A DNA stretch of 64,000 bases from JAEXZL01 sp049943125 (GTDB lineage Bacteria; Bacillota; Clostridia; Clostridiales; Clostridiaceae). The stretch covers positions 186,001 to 250,000 of the forward strand of contig NZ_CP188040.1 in assembly GCF_049943125.1 (NCBI RefSeq), in the 5' to 3' direction. Shown here piece by piece: positions 8,615-16,959 of the stretch (within the stretch, counting starts at the first letter, position 1; each line of letters opens with the position of its first letter). The notes under the pieces were generated by a model. It saw only the letters and a list, made by a program, of their open reading frames with translations. It was not told the DNA's origin and did no database searches. The position numbers and the translations under genes were made by a program.

Positions 8615-9196
8615 CTAATTATTATTAATAAAAGCAAAGTCATCGGTACTGTAGTCTAACTCTTCCCTATACATAAGCTCACTGGTGATGTCTTCTCCAT
8701 TTCTGTTATACAGCTTTAACAAAGCCATTCCCTCTATGGTCTGAGATTCTAAAGGACAAACTTTAAGGAAATACCTTTCATTTTTTGTGGAAAGGTATAA
8801 CTTAGCTTTATTAATCGTTGTTTCCACCTTATCTATAAGAAGCTCACTATTATCCCCTGAAATTATAAGATACTTCCCCTTAGCCGTAGAAATTGTTCTA
8901 GAAAAGCATCTGCTTGCTCCAAAATCTATCCATTTGAGCATCAGCTTACTATTATACCCCTTAGTATAAATAGCCATTCCAAGCTCCCCTCCCATAGAAA
9001 AGGTAACTATCCTTGTATTATCTACATATCTAGAAGAAACCAAGGATATTTCCTTTTTTGTATTAAGCACATGGGATTGTATATCCACCAAAATGTCAAA
9101 GCTGTTATCGCCTATAAGATAGACATTGTTCTTAGAGTAAATAAAATAAATACAGATAATTGCCATAAACAACGCACCTATCAATTGACTATTCAT
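8615..9196 (-). CDS. Hypothetical membrane-anchored protein
   Basis: A 193-residue protein with one N-terminal span (about residues 5-20, IGALFMAIICIYFIYS) followed by a mainly beta-type region of about 170 residues and an acidic C-terminus. No recognisable motif. The start is backed by GGGAGGT just upstream (minus strand, near 9202-9208). It is a single gene between the pot operon terminator and a MATE transporter. Function unknown; the topology suggests a protein attached to the membrane with its globular part on one side. Confidence 0.6.
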   Translation of the reverse strand: MNSQLIGALFMAIICIYFIYSKNNVYLIGDNSFDILVDIQSHVLNTKKEISLVSSRYVDNTRIVTFSMGGELGMAIYTKGYNSKLMLKWIDFGASRCFSRTISTAKGKYLIISGDNSELLIDKVETTINKAKLYLSTKNERYFLKVCPLESQTIEGMALLKLYNRNGEDITSELMYREELDYSTDDFAFINNN

Positions 9197-9288
9197 AGTT
9201 CACCTCCCTAAAAGCTTTTAATATATGTTTTATATTGCTATATATAATCTTAATTATACCTTATTTAAAGTACAATAACTTCAGGGAA

Positions 9289-10674
9289 TTAAAATTTCAT
9301 ATTTAATTGTCCTTTTGCATTATTAAACAGCTTATCTCTCTTGATGATTATTATGAATATTAAAGTCAATAAGATACCCTTAATTATGCTGCTTCCACTG
9401 ATACTCCACCATACGCCATCAAGCCCCAAACCAAGCTCTCCAGAAAGTAATAAAGCAGCAGGTATCCTTAAGCCAGTAAACACTATACTGATTATTGATG
9501 GTATCAAGGTTCTTCCCAATCCATTAAAGGCACCAGAGGTGGTAATTTCAATGCACATAAATAATTGAGAATAGCCCAAAATAAACATATAAGATTTACC
9601 CATTGATATGGCTGCTGTATCACCAGGTACAAAGGCAGAGAACAGGGCTTCTCCAAAAATCATCAAGATTCCCATAGCTACAAGCCCTACCACGGAAGCA
9701 ATGGCCATGGTATAGCCATATCCTTTGATAACTCTTTCCTTCTTTCCAGCTCCAAAGTTCTGTCCTGTAAAAGCCGATAAGGCAGTAGAAAGACCGTTTG
9801 CCGTCATCCAGGATATAGCTTCTATCTGTGAGCCTATTTTCTGTATTCCAATGGCTTCAGCTCCCCAAGCAGCAATTATTCTACCAATTACCATTGAAAA
9901 CATGGTGAATAAGCCACTTTGGAAGGCTACTGGAATACCAAGACGAATTATGGAGGAATAGTAGCTTAATTTAACTTTATCAAATACCTTGAATCTAAGA
10001 TATTCCTCATTTCCTTTAATAATCCTTATAATAAAGCAGATGGTAACTAATATCTGAGCCAGTATCGTCGCTATTGCTGCACCAGCTACTCCCATAGGCT
10101 TTATAGGACCTAACCCATATATCAGTAAAGGATCAAAAATCATATTAAAAACTAAGCCTATAGTGTTAATCTTTAAAGGAGTAGAGGAATTCCCTGCACC
10201 ATTAAATATGGCAGTGAAAACCGGGTTTATAAAATATGCTGGAAGTCCTATGCATATTATTTTCAAATAGGTATGAGCCATAGAAATAACATTTGAATCC
10301 CCCAGCTTAAAATAATCAATTAAAGGCTCCCTGAGCAAAAATACTCCCAGGGTGTAGATTATACCAAGGATAATATTTATTTGAAGAGCTGTACTTATGT
10401 AATTCTTTAAGGAATGCATGTCCCTTTTACCGAGATTTTGAGCAACCTTTACCTCTGCTCCTACCTTAGAAATCATTATAAAAGCATTGGCAAGCCAGGT
10501 AAAGTAGCCCGCTGTTCCTACGGCAGCTACAGCTTTAGTCCCAACCCTGCCTATCCAAAACATATCCGTTATATTATAAGCCGTCTGCAAAAAAGAAGTG
10601 CCCATTATGGGAAGAGCCAGTGTTATCATCTTTTTTGTTATGCTTCCCTTTGTTAAATCAATATTTTTATTCAA
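9289..10674 (-). CDS. MATE family efflux transporter
   Basis: A 461-residue integral membrane protein with about 12 spans in two six-helix halves. The N-terminus (ITKKMITLALPIMGTSFLQTAYNITDMFWIG) is the signature start of the DinF/NorM-type MATE families, with the equivalent PVAFQSGLFTMFSMVIGRIIAAWG segment at the start of the second half. MATE pumps export cationic drugs or metabolites using Na+ or H+ gradients. It is a single gene, divergent from the acylphosphatase gene. The substrate is unknown. Confidence 0.92.
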   Translation of the reverse strand: MNKNIDLTKGSITKKMITLALPIMGTSFLQTAYNITDMFWIGRVGTKAVAAVGTAGYFTWLANAFIMISKVGAEVKVAQNLGKRDMHSLKNYISTALQINIILGIIYTLGVFLLREPLIDYFKLGDSNVISMAHTYLKIICIGLPAYFINPVFTAIFNGAGNSSTPLKINTIGLVFNMIFDPLLIYGLGPIKPMGVAGAAIATILAQILVTICFIIRIIKGNEEYLRFKVFDKVKLSYYSSIIRLGIPVAFQSGLFTMFSMVIGRIIAAWGAEAIGIQKIGSQIEAISWMTANGLSTALSAFTGQNFGAGKKERVIKGYGYTMAIASVVGLVAMGILMIFGEALFSAFVPGDTAAISMGKSYMFILGYSQLFMCIEITTSGAFNGLGRTLIPSIISIVFTGLRIPAALLLSGELGLGLDGVWWSISGSSIIKGILLTLIFIIIIKRDKLFNNAKGQLNMKF

Positions 10675-10798
10675 AGAACATCACTCTCCAATCATAACAA
10701 CATTAAGTATAATTGGAAACAAAGGTAAATGCAACGAATTAAATGCAAAGTATTTTCAGGTAAGCTATAATATAATAACAACTATAAGGAGGGATAAT

Positions 10799-11068
10799 AT
10801 GGTAAGAAAGCACATCATAGTAGAAGGTAGAGTACAGGGTGTAGGCTTTAGGTATAATGCAGCCCTTATAGCTTCAAAGTATAAAGTAACAGGCTATGCA
10901 AAAAACTTAGATAATGGTTCAGTAGAGCTGGAGGCCCAAGGAACCCCTGAGGCTGTAGATGTCTTTATAATGGAAATAAAAAAAGGTACCCCCTTTGCAA
11001 GAGTAACAGCTTTATATCAGGATGATATTGATATAAAGGAAAAGGAAAAATCCTTCAAAACCTTCTAG
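10799..11068 (+). CDS. acyP: Acylphosphatase
   Basis: An 89-residue ferredoxin-like alpha/beta enzyme that hydrolyses carboxyl-phosphate bonds such as acetyl phosphate or carbamoyl phosphate. The phosphate-binding loop GRVQGVGFRY holds the catalytic R18, and the second catalytic residue is N36 in YAKNLDNG. The start is fixed at ATG 10799 by AAGGAGGG directly upstream; the frame is open far to the left, but those codons are antisense to the MATE gene and unlikely to be translated. Single cytosolic gene. Confidence 0.93.
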   Translation: MVRKHIIVEGRVQGVGFRYNAALIASKYKVTGYAKNLDNGSVELEAQGTPEAVDVFIMEIKKGTPFARVTALYQDDIDIKEKEKSFKTF

Positions 11069-11120
11069 CAGGTTATGAAGGGATAATATAAAATATACCA
11101 TTAACAATTTTCAATGATTG

Positions 11121-11149
11121 TTTACCTATTTTGCTTCATCTGGTAGAAT
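11121..11149 (+). promoter_or_regulatory. Putative promoter of the NCS2 permease gene
   Basis: TTTACC (11121-11126), 17 bases, then TAGAAT (11144-11149). No purine riboswitch aptamer is visible between here and the start codon. Confidence 0.45.
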
Positions 11150-11214
11150 AATCCTTGTACTACTATTCCAATATAAGCAATAATCAAAAGATAAGAAAGG
11201 ATCTACAATTAAAT

Positions 11215-12504
11215 ATGGATAAGATATTTCACTTTACTAAGGAAAAGACTACCATAAAGCAGGAGGTAACTGCCGGTTTAACGGTCTTCTTTGCTGTAGT
11301 TTATATAATAGCTGTTAACTCATCTATTTTAGCAGAGGGTGGGGTTCCAAGAAATCCAGCTATACTTGCTACTATTTTAGCCTCAGCCCTAGGGTCTATA
11401 TTTACTGGCCTATATTCAAATACTCCTCTGGTAATGATACCCGGTATGGGCGTAAACGCATTATTTTCCTACACGATAGTAAATACCATGGGATTAAGCT
11501 GGGAATCAGCCTTAGGAGCTGTTCTAATCAGCGGAATACTATTTGCAATAGTAGCCTTTACACCCCTTTGGCGTATACTCATGACTTCCATACCTGAGAG
11601 CTTAAAAACCTCAATCACTGTAGGTATAGGTTTATTTCTTGCTCTGTTAGGACTGCAAAAGAGCGGAGTAATAATCCCCTCACCAACAGGCTTTGGCACT
11701 TTGGGTAATCTTGCTTCAATGGAAGTACTGGCAGCTCTTTTAACCTTTATAATTGCTCTGTTTCTATATATAAGAAACGTTTCAGGAAACTTTTTACTTA
11801 CTATACTTATCGGTACTATAATCAGCTTTCTCTTTGGAGTTAATTCCTTTGATTTTAATCAAAACTTAAGCTTTTCACTCACTGGATATAATGAGGTCTT
11901 TATGAAATTTTCTTTAAAGGATATAGGGACAATTCCCTTTTGGATTGCTTCCATCTCCTTTGCATTAGTACTGATCTTCAGCAATATGGGAGTTATTAAT
12001 GCTTATGTAGGGGAAATGCTTTCTTCTCCTAATAAATTTCATAAGAGCTTTAAGGCAAATGCAGTATCAGCCCTAACCTGCGGCTTTTTAGGAACCAGCC
12101 CTACGGTAACCGCTGCAGAAAGCGCTGCAGGTATTGCTGTAGGTGGAAAAACAGGCCTAACCTCAGTAATCGCAGGGTTACTATTTTTACTGTGTATACC
12201 TATTATACCTCTAGTAAGCCTAATACCTGATTTAGCTGTGGCTCCTGTATTTATAATCATTGGATTGCTTATGGTACAGAATATCACAAAAATAGACTTT
12301 TCCGATTACTCAGAAGGGATAGCTTCCTTTTTAACCATAATACTAATCCCCTTCACCTCTGATATAGTTACTGGAATGGGCTTTGGCTTCATAGCATATC
12401 CACTCTTAAAAATAATATCCAGTGCTAAGAGGGATATTAGTCCTGCTCTATATATAATAGCCTTACTTTTTGTATTGAATTTCGTATTCACAATTTTATA
12501 TTAG
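11215..12504 (+). CDS. NCS2 family purine permease (AzgA/PbuG-like)
   Basis: Integral membrane transporter of 429 residues from ATG 11215. The N-terminus (FHFTKEKTTIKQEVTAGLTVFF) matches the AzgA/PbuG branch, which imports adenine, guanine or hypoxanthine by proton symport. The GMGVNALFSY and SPTVTAAESAAGIAVGGKTG segments correspond to the substrate-site helices of this family. The open frame extends to a TTG at 11155, but no ribosome site precedes it. AAAGG at 11196-11200 lies a little far (14 bases) from the chosen ATG, so the start is moderately certain. The purine operon lies 36 kb away in the same window. Confidence 0.88.
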   Translation: MDKIFHFTKEKTTIKQEVTAGLTVFFAVVYIIAVNSSILAEGGVPRNPAILATILASALGSIFTGLYSNTPLVMIPGMGVNALFSYTIVNTMGLSWESALGAVLISGILFAIVAFTPLWRILMTSIPESLKTSITVGIGLFLALLGLQKSGVIIPSPTGFGTLGNLASMEVLAALLTFIIALFLYIRNVSGNFLLTILIGTIISFLFGVNSFDFNQNLSFSLTGYNEVFMKFSLKDIGTIPFWIASISFALVLIFSNMGVINAYVGEMLSSPNKFHKSFKANAVSALTCGFLGTSPTVTAAESAAGIAVGGKTGLTSVIAGLLFLLCIPIIPLVSLIPDLAVAPVFIIIGLLMVQNITKIDFSDYSEGIASFLTIILIPFTSDIVTGMGFGFIAYPLLKIISSAKRDISPALYIIALLFVLNFVFTILY

Positions 12505-12536
12505 ATAGTGAACAATTATATTATAAACATAGATAA

Positions 12537-12572
12537 AATCCCTTGAGCTTACTAAGCCCAAGGGATTAATAT
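12537..12572 (-). terminator. Terminator after tpx
   Basis: AATCCCTTG and CAAGGGATT (12537-12545 and 12559-12567) form the stem. Read on the minus strand it is followed by TTTTATC, so it mainly serves tpx, and it may also block the convergent permease gene. Confidence 0.75.
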
Positions 12573-12576
12573 TATA

Positions 12577-13071
12577 TTATTTAGCTTCTTTTGCTGCTTT
12601 TATAACTGCATCAAAATCTGGATTAGTAGAAACCTCTTCTACATATTCTGCATAAACTACCTTGTTAGAGCTATCTACCACGAAAGCTGCTCTAGTAAGA
12701 AGTCCGAGCTCCTTTATATAAACACCATACTCTTCTCCAAAGCTTCTATACTTATAATCTGATACAGTTTTCACCTGCTCTATACCATTGGCAGCGCACC
12801 ATTTAGCCTGTGAGAAGGGTAGATCCATGGATACTGTTATTATCTGTACCCCAGGAATCTCTGCTGCTCTTTCATTAAACTCTTTAACCTCAATATCACA
12901 TACTCTAGTTTCTATGGATGGCACAGACAATAGTATCCTTACATTCTTTGTATCTTGAAGAGAAAAATCCTTCAAATCATTGTCAACAGCTTTAAAGTCT
13001 CTTGCGATAGCTCCTACCTCTACTTTTTTTCCAGCTAAATTTACTATATCACCTTTAAATTTTACCTGCAC
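12577..13071 (-). CDS. tpx: Thiol peroxidase Tpx
   Basis: Atypical 2-Cys peroxiredoxin of 164 residues that reduces H2O2 and alkyl hydroperoxides using thioredoxin. The peroxidatic cysteine is C58 in PSIETRVC and the resolving cysteine is C92 in KWCAANG, the spacing of the Tpx subfamily. The GTG at 13071 is chosen because GGAGGG lies 6-10 bases upstream; an in-frame ATG at 13086 would overlap that site and lengthen the protein beyond the family's usual start. It has its own -10 (TATAAT, minus strand 13117-13112) and is not co-transcribed with hcp. Confidence 0.94.
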   Translation of the reverse strand: MQVKFKGDIVNLAGKKVEVGAIARDFKAVDNDLKDFSLQDTKNVRILLSVPSIETRVCDIEVKEFNERAAEIPGVQIITVSMDLPFSQAKWCAANGIEQVKTVSDYKYRSFGEEYGVYIKELGLLTRAAFVVDSSNKVVYAEYVEEVSTNPDFDAVIKAAKEAK

Positions 13072-13140
13072 GTTTATTCCCTCCATTATTACTGAAATAT
13101 TATCTTTTAATATTATACCCCTTACTTCTTTGAGTAACCA

Positions 13141-13161
13141 GTTAACATAGCTATTGTTAAC
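13141..13161. promoter_or_regulatory. GTTAAC repeat pair upstream of tpx
   Basis: GTTAAC at 13141-13146 and again at 13156-13161 with near-dyad symmetry around AGCT, about 25 bases upstream of the tpx -10 box. It could be an operator for a redox regulator; support is limited to position and symmetry. Confidence 0.3.
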
Positions 13162-13199
13162 ACAAAATTGATAATAGTCAATTAATAATGAAAGATAAT

Positions 13200-14861
13200 T
13201 TATCCTAATATTTCTTTAAGGTCCTCAGAAACAGTAGTAGTAGGTGCTATATTAAAGTTTTCTATTAATACCTTCAAAACATTTGGAGTGATGAAGGCTG
13301 GAAGAGAAGGTCCCAGCTTAATATTCTTTATTCCTAAGGATAAGAGGGTAAGGAGTATACATACCGCCTTCTGCTCATACCAGGAAAGTATTAAGGATAA
13401 AGGAAGATCATTCACACTACATTCAAAGGCTTCTGAAAGTGCTAATGCTATCTTGATAGCTGAATAAGCATCATTACACTGTCCTACATCTAAAAGTCTA
13501 GGCAGTCCTGCTACGGTTCCAAAATCCAGCTTATTAAAGCGATATTTACCACAGGCAAGAGTCAGAATAACTGTATCCTGAGGAAGTGACGTTGCTAAAT
13601 CTGTATAGTAGTTTCTTCCACTCTTAGCTCCATCACAGCCACCGATTAAAAAGAAATGCTTTATAGCTCCCTGTTTAACAGCTTCAATTATTTCTCCTGC
13701 ATGACTTAAAGTTGCATTATGACCAAAGCCAACAAGTATAGTTTGCTCTTCATCCTCTTCCATAAAACCACCTAAAGAAAGAGCTTTCTCGATTACAGGA
13801 GTGAAGTCTTTATGTCCATCTACTTCATCTATATGAACAGCTCCTGGCCATGCCACAACGCTGGTGGTGAAAATCCTATCCATATAGCTGTTTCTTGGCT
13901 TTTGAATACAGTTAGTAGTCATAAGCACAGCTCCAGGTATTCCATCGAATTCCTTCTGCTGATCCTGCCAAGCTCCGCCATAGTTTCCTACTAAATGAGG
14001 ATACTTATGAAGCTCAGGGTATGCATGAGCTGGAAGCATTTCACCATGAGTATATATATTAATTCCTTTTCCTTCTGTTTGCTCTAACAGTTCCTTTAAA
14101 TCCTTAAGATCATGTCCGGATACTATTATAAAGGGTCCTTTTTTCTTAGTAACAGGTACTGCTGTTGGTACTGGATGTCCAAAGCTATCAGTGTTTGCCT
14201 TATCTAAAAGCTCCATGATCTTAAAATTCACCTGACCAAGCTCCATGTTTAAGCCAATCCACTCTTCTGCTCCTAAGGCATCATTAAGAGTAGCAGCTAA
14301 GCCTTTATAGAAGAATTCGTAAACCTCTTGATTTTCATAGCCTTGTACATAGGCATGATGAGCATAAGCTGCCATTCCCTTTAAGCCATAAATAAGAAGC
14401 TCTCTTAAGGAAGTTATATCTTCATTGATATTTAAAGCTGGTATACTGATTGCCTTAGCAGCATCCACCATTAAATCTACTGTAATGGGTGCTTTATAGG
14501 AAGCAGCTTCAATAACATTCCTTTCTCCTAAAGCCTTTATAAGGTTCTCCTTAATTCCATTTCCTTTAATGATTAATTCTCCAATGGGAGCCTCATCAAA
14601 GCTTACATTAGTTAAGGTTGTGAATAAAGCATCAACCATATATCTATTTATATCCGCGGAGACAGCCTTAACCCCGGACTTTTTTAATTCCTCTACAAGA
14701 TAGCCTATTCCCTTAAGCTGAAACACTAATAAATCCTGCAGTGCAGCTATTCTAGGACTTTTACCACATACTCCAAATTTAGTACAGCCTGTATTTCCTG
14801 CTCTTTGTTCACATTGAAAACAAAACATATCATAGCCATTTAAATTTAATTCCTTAATCAC
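13200..14861 (-). CDS. hcp: Hydroxylamine reductase / hybrid cluster protein Hcp
   Basis: Cytosolic Fe-S enzyme with a cubane and a hybrid Fe-S-O cluster; known members reduce hydroxylamine to ammonia and, in E. coli, reduce NO. The N-terminal cluster cysteines are C14, C17, C26 and C32 (FCFQCEQ, TGCTKFGVCG), the close spacing of clostridial/Desulfovibrio class Hcp. Hybrid-cluster segments are visible as GGCDGAKSGR, LACGKYRFN and DVGQCNDAYS. GTG 14861 is chosen because GGGAGG lies 7 bases upstream; ATG 14867 would leave only 1 base, and TTG 14876 overlaps the site. The upstream DNA carries a palindrome at -41.5 (see 14923-14940), which suggests control by a CRP/FNR-type NO regulator. Confidence 0.95.
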   Translation of the reverse strand: MIKELNLNGYDMFCFQCEQRAGNTGCTKFGVCGKSPRIAALQDLLVFQLKGIGYLVEELKKSGVKAVSADINRYMVDALFTTLTNVSFDEAPIGELIIKGNGIKENLIKALGERNVIEAASYKAPITVDLMVDAAKAISIPALNINEDITSLRELLIYGLKGMAAYAHHAYVQGYENQEVYEFFYKGLAATLNDALGAEEWIGLNMELGQVNFKIMELLDKANTDSFGHPVPTAVPVTKKKGPFIIVSGHDLKDLKELLEQTEGKGINIYTHGEMLPAHAYPELHKYPHLVGNYGGAWQDQQKEFDGIPGAVLMTTNCIQKPRNSYMDRIFTTSVVAWPGAVHIDEVDGHKDFTPVIEKALSLGGFMEEDEEQTILVGFGHNATLSHAGEIIEAVKQGAIKHFFLIGGCDGAKSGRNYYTDLATSLPQDTVILTLACGKYRFNKLDFGTVAGLPRLLDVGQCNDAYSAIKIALALSEAFECSVNDLPLSLILSWYEQKAVCILLTLLSLGIKNIKLGPSLPAFITPNVLKVLIENFNIAPTTTVSEDLKEILG

Positions 14862-14896
14862 TTTCATACCTCCCAAGGTTTCTAACTTATAGCTTT

Positions 14897-14902
14897 ATTT
14901 TA
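14897..14902 (-). promoter_or_regulatory. -10 box of hcp
   Basis: TAAAAT on the minus strand, 20 bases downstream of the 18-bp palindrome. No good -35 hexamer is present at the proper spacing, which fits an activator-dependent promoter. Confidence 0.45.
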
Positions 14903-14911
14903 CGGTCTAGA

Positions 14912-14943
14912 ATAAAAAAAATCGGTAACAAAGGTTACCGATT
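14912..14943 (-). terminator. Terminator of the ATP synthase operon
   Basis: ATCGGTAAC and GTTACCGAT flank a 4-base loop and, on the minus strand, are followed by eight Ts. The stem coincides with the palindrome upstream of hcp (14923-14940). Confidence 0.8.
14923..14940. promoter_or_regulatory. Candidate CRP/FNR-type operator upstream of hcp
   Basis: Perfect 7-bp arms CGGTAAC/GTTACCG around 4 bases. The centre lies at -41.5 if transcription starts 7 bases after TAAAAT (14902-14897). A copy identical at 13 of 18 positions lies at the same distance from the -10 of the DUF1858 operon (33804-33821). The same bases can form the ATP synthase terminator stem, so a purely terminator role is the main alternative. 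Confidence 0.5.
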
Positions 14944-14957
14944 TTACCATAATATAT

Positions 14958-15566
14958 TTATTTTTTCTTTTTTACCACTTTAAGCCTAAAAAATTCCTCT
15001 CTGTCTTTTTCATCTAATATATTAGATATATTTTTGATTAAATCCTTAAACTTTGGTATCTGAATATTTTGCAGAGCATTTGCTCTCTTCTGAGTTTTTT
15101 TCACCTCTATGGCAAGTCTGTAAACTGCATTTTCCACCTCAGCTAGCTCATAAATGAGGTATTTAACATCATTAAACTTTATAAAGGCTTCATCTACAGC
15201 AGAATTGGAGCTATATAGGCCATAGGCAGGAGTCACTGGCTTCTTTGTATACTTAACCTCTGGAACCTCCACTCCCATTACTGAGCGATATATAACCTCG
15301 TAGTCCCTTGATTCTGGTACTGCTAGGGCTACATCCTCTATGGAGTTGATGCCTAAGCTAATATTTGCTCTTCTTAAAGCTTCATAGGCTTCCTGAAAAG
15401 TAGAATCTATCTTCTCCTGAAGGCCTCTAACTCTATCCATATAGCCCATCATTTCTCTTATCAATACATTTCTTTTTTTATCTAAGAGCTCGAAGCCTTT
15501 TTGAGAAAACTCTAAAGAGCTTTGGGCAGCCATTAGATTAGATTTGGTAGGTGCTGTATTTTCCAT
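14958..15566 (-). CDS. atpD: V-type ATP synthase subunit D
   Basis: Central-stalk rotor subunit, 202 residues, predicted as two long helices forming a coiled coil (about 10-65 and 125-195) with a short connecting region. NLMAAQSSLEFSQKGFELLDKKRNVLIREMM is spread over the first helix with the family's LLKxKRxxL-like element; the KKTQKRANALQNIQIPKF segment is the conserved C-terminal region. It turns inside the A3B3 head and couples catalysis to the membrane ring. It begins 11 bases after atpB and is the last gene of the operon before a terminator. Confidence 0.94.
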   Translation of the reverse strand: MENTAPTKSNLMAAQSSLEFSQKGFELLDKKRNVLIREMMGYMDRVRGLQEKIDSTFQEAYEALRRANISLGINSIEDVALAVPESRDYEVIYRSVMGVEVPEVKYTKKPVTPAYGLYSSNSAVDEAFIKFNDVKYLIYELAEVENAVYRLAIEVKKTQKRANALQNIQIPKFKDLIKNISNILDEKDREEFFRLKVVKKKK

Positions 15567-15577
15567 TATTTTACCAC

Positions 15578-16951
15578 CTAGCTTCTATAATATTTATCTA
15601 GAGCCTCTTGAGATATTCTATCCAGCTCATTACGTGGTAGTATCGAAAGAATATCCCATGCTAAATCCAAGGTTTCGTCTATATCTCTATTTTCATCATA
15701 GTGCTGATTTAAAAATCTATTTTCAAAAGCTCTTCCGAATTCCATAAAGATCTTATCTGTTTCAGACAATTCTTCCTCTCCTATTACCTGAGCCAATGCT
15801 TGAATATCCTGCACCCTGGAATAGGAGGAAAATATCTGATTTGAAACATCAGCATGATCTTCTCTTGTATACCCTTCCCCAATACCATCCTTCATTAATC
15901 TCGATAATGAGGGAAGTATATTAACTGGTGGATAGATATTTTTTTGCTGTAGACCCCTGCTCAGAACTATCTGCCCTTCAGTGATATACCCTGTAAGGTC
16001 AGGAATAGGATGGGTGATATCATCATTAGGCATAGTTAATATAGGTATCTGAGTAATACTACCGCTGCCATCATTGAGCATTCCTGCTCTTTCATATAAA
16101 GAAGCTAAATCAGAATATAGATATCCTGGATATCCCTTTCTGCTTGGGACCTCTTCTCTTAAGGAGGAAAGCTCTCTTAAAGCTTCGCAATAGCTGGTCA
16201 TGTCTGTTAGGATAACCAATACATGCATCCCTTCATCAAAAGCCAAATATTCAGCAGCAGTAAGAGCACAGCGAGGGGTTATAACCCTCTCAACTATAGG
16301 GTCATCAGCTAGATTAGTAAACATTACAACCTTTTGAAGCACTCCTGCTTCCTTAAAGCTCTGTCTAAAAAAGCTTGCATCATCATGCTTAATCCCCATA
16401 GCAGCAAAAATTATACAAAAGTTATCTGCTTCATCAGCACTTATCTTTGCCTGCCTAACTATCTGTGCCGCTAATTCATTATGGGCCATACCACTACCGG
16501 AAAATATAGGTAGCTTCTGACCACGAATCAAAGTAGTAAGGCAGTCTATGGATGAAACTCCAGTCTGTATAAAGTTTCTTGGATACTTTCTAGCTACAGG
16601 ATTTAAAGGTCTCCCATTAACATTTCTTCTATTTTTAGAATATATAGGAATACCTCCATCCCTAGGAGCTCCTACTCCATTAAACTCTCTTCCAAGAATT
16701 TCTTTAGAAAGGGCCAGCTCAAAGGGTCTTCCAGTAAAGGATACAGAAGCATTGATTACAGATATTCCCTGAGTCGCCTCAAAGACCTGTATAATAGCCT
16801 TATCCTGCTCCATCTGTACTACTCTTCCCTGTCTTCTAGAACCATCGGATAATCTAATTTCAACTATTTCATCATAACCAACATTCTCTACCTCAGAAAC
16901 TATTATAAGAGGACCCTGCACTTTATCTAATCTTAAATATTCTTTTTTCAT
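15578..16951 (-). CDS. atpB: V-type ATP synthase subunit B
   Basis: Non-catalytic head subunit, 457 residues. The P-loop position reads SGSGMAHNELA without the GKT of catalytic subunits, the normal condition for V-type B subunits. Conserved segments include PRNFIQTGVSSIDCLTTLIRGQKLPIF, represented by GVSSID and RGQKLP, then TDMTSYCEALRE and RKGYPGYLYSDLA. It forms alternating A3B3 hexamers with atpA, which lies 8 bases upstream. Confidence 0.97.
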   Translation of the reverse strand: MKKEYLRLDKVQGPLIIVSEVENVGYDEIVEIRLSDGSRRQGRVVQMEQDKAIIQVFEATQGISVINASVSFTGRPFELALSKEILGREFNGVGAPRDGGIPIYSKNRRNVNGRPLNPVARKYPRNFIQTGVSSIDCLTTLIRGQKLPIFSGSGMAHNELAAQIVRQAKISADEADNFCIIFAAMGIKHDDASFFRQSFKEAGVLQKVVMFTNLADDPIVERVITPRCALTAAEYLAFDEGMHVLVILTDMTSYCEALRELSSLREEVPSRKGYPGYLYSDLASLYERAGMLNDGSGSITQIPILTMPNDDITHPIPDLTGYITEGQIVLSRGLQQKNIYPPVNILPSLSRLMKDGIGEGYTREDHADVSNQIFSSYSRVQDIQALAQVIGEEELSETDKIFMEFGRAFENRFLNQHYDENRDIDETLDLAWDILSILPRNELDRISQEALDKYYRS

Positions 16952-16959
16952 CCTATCAC

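Noticed and set aside
10598..10798. Longer N-terminus for acylphosphatase
   Set aside because: These codons are antisense to the MATE gene; the family length and AAGGAGG fix the start at 10799.
11069..11214. Purine riboswitch before the NCS2 permease
   Set aside because: The conserved core loops of the purine aptamer are not found in this interval.
13118..13137. Third copy of the hcp-type palindrome upstream of tpx
   Set aside because: The inverted repeat there has the arms TTAC...GTAA in the opposite order and does not lie at -41.5 from the tpx -10.
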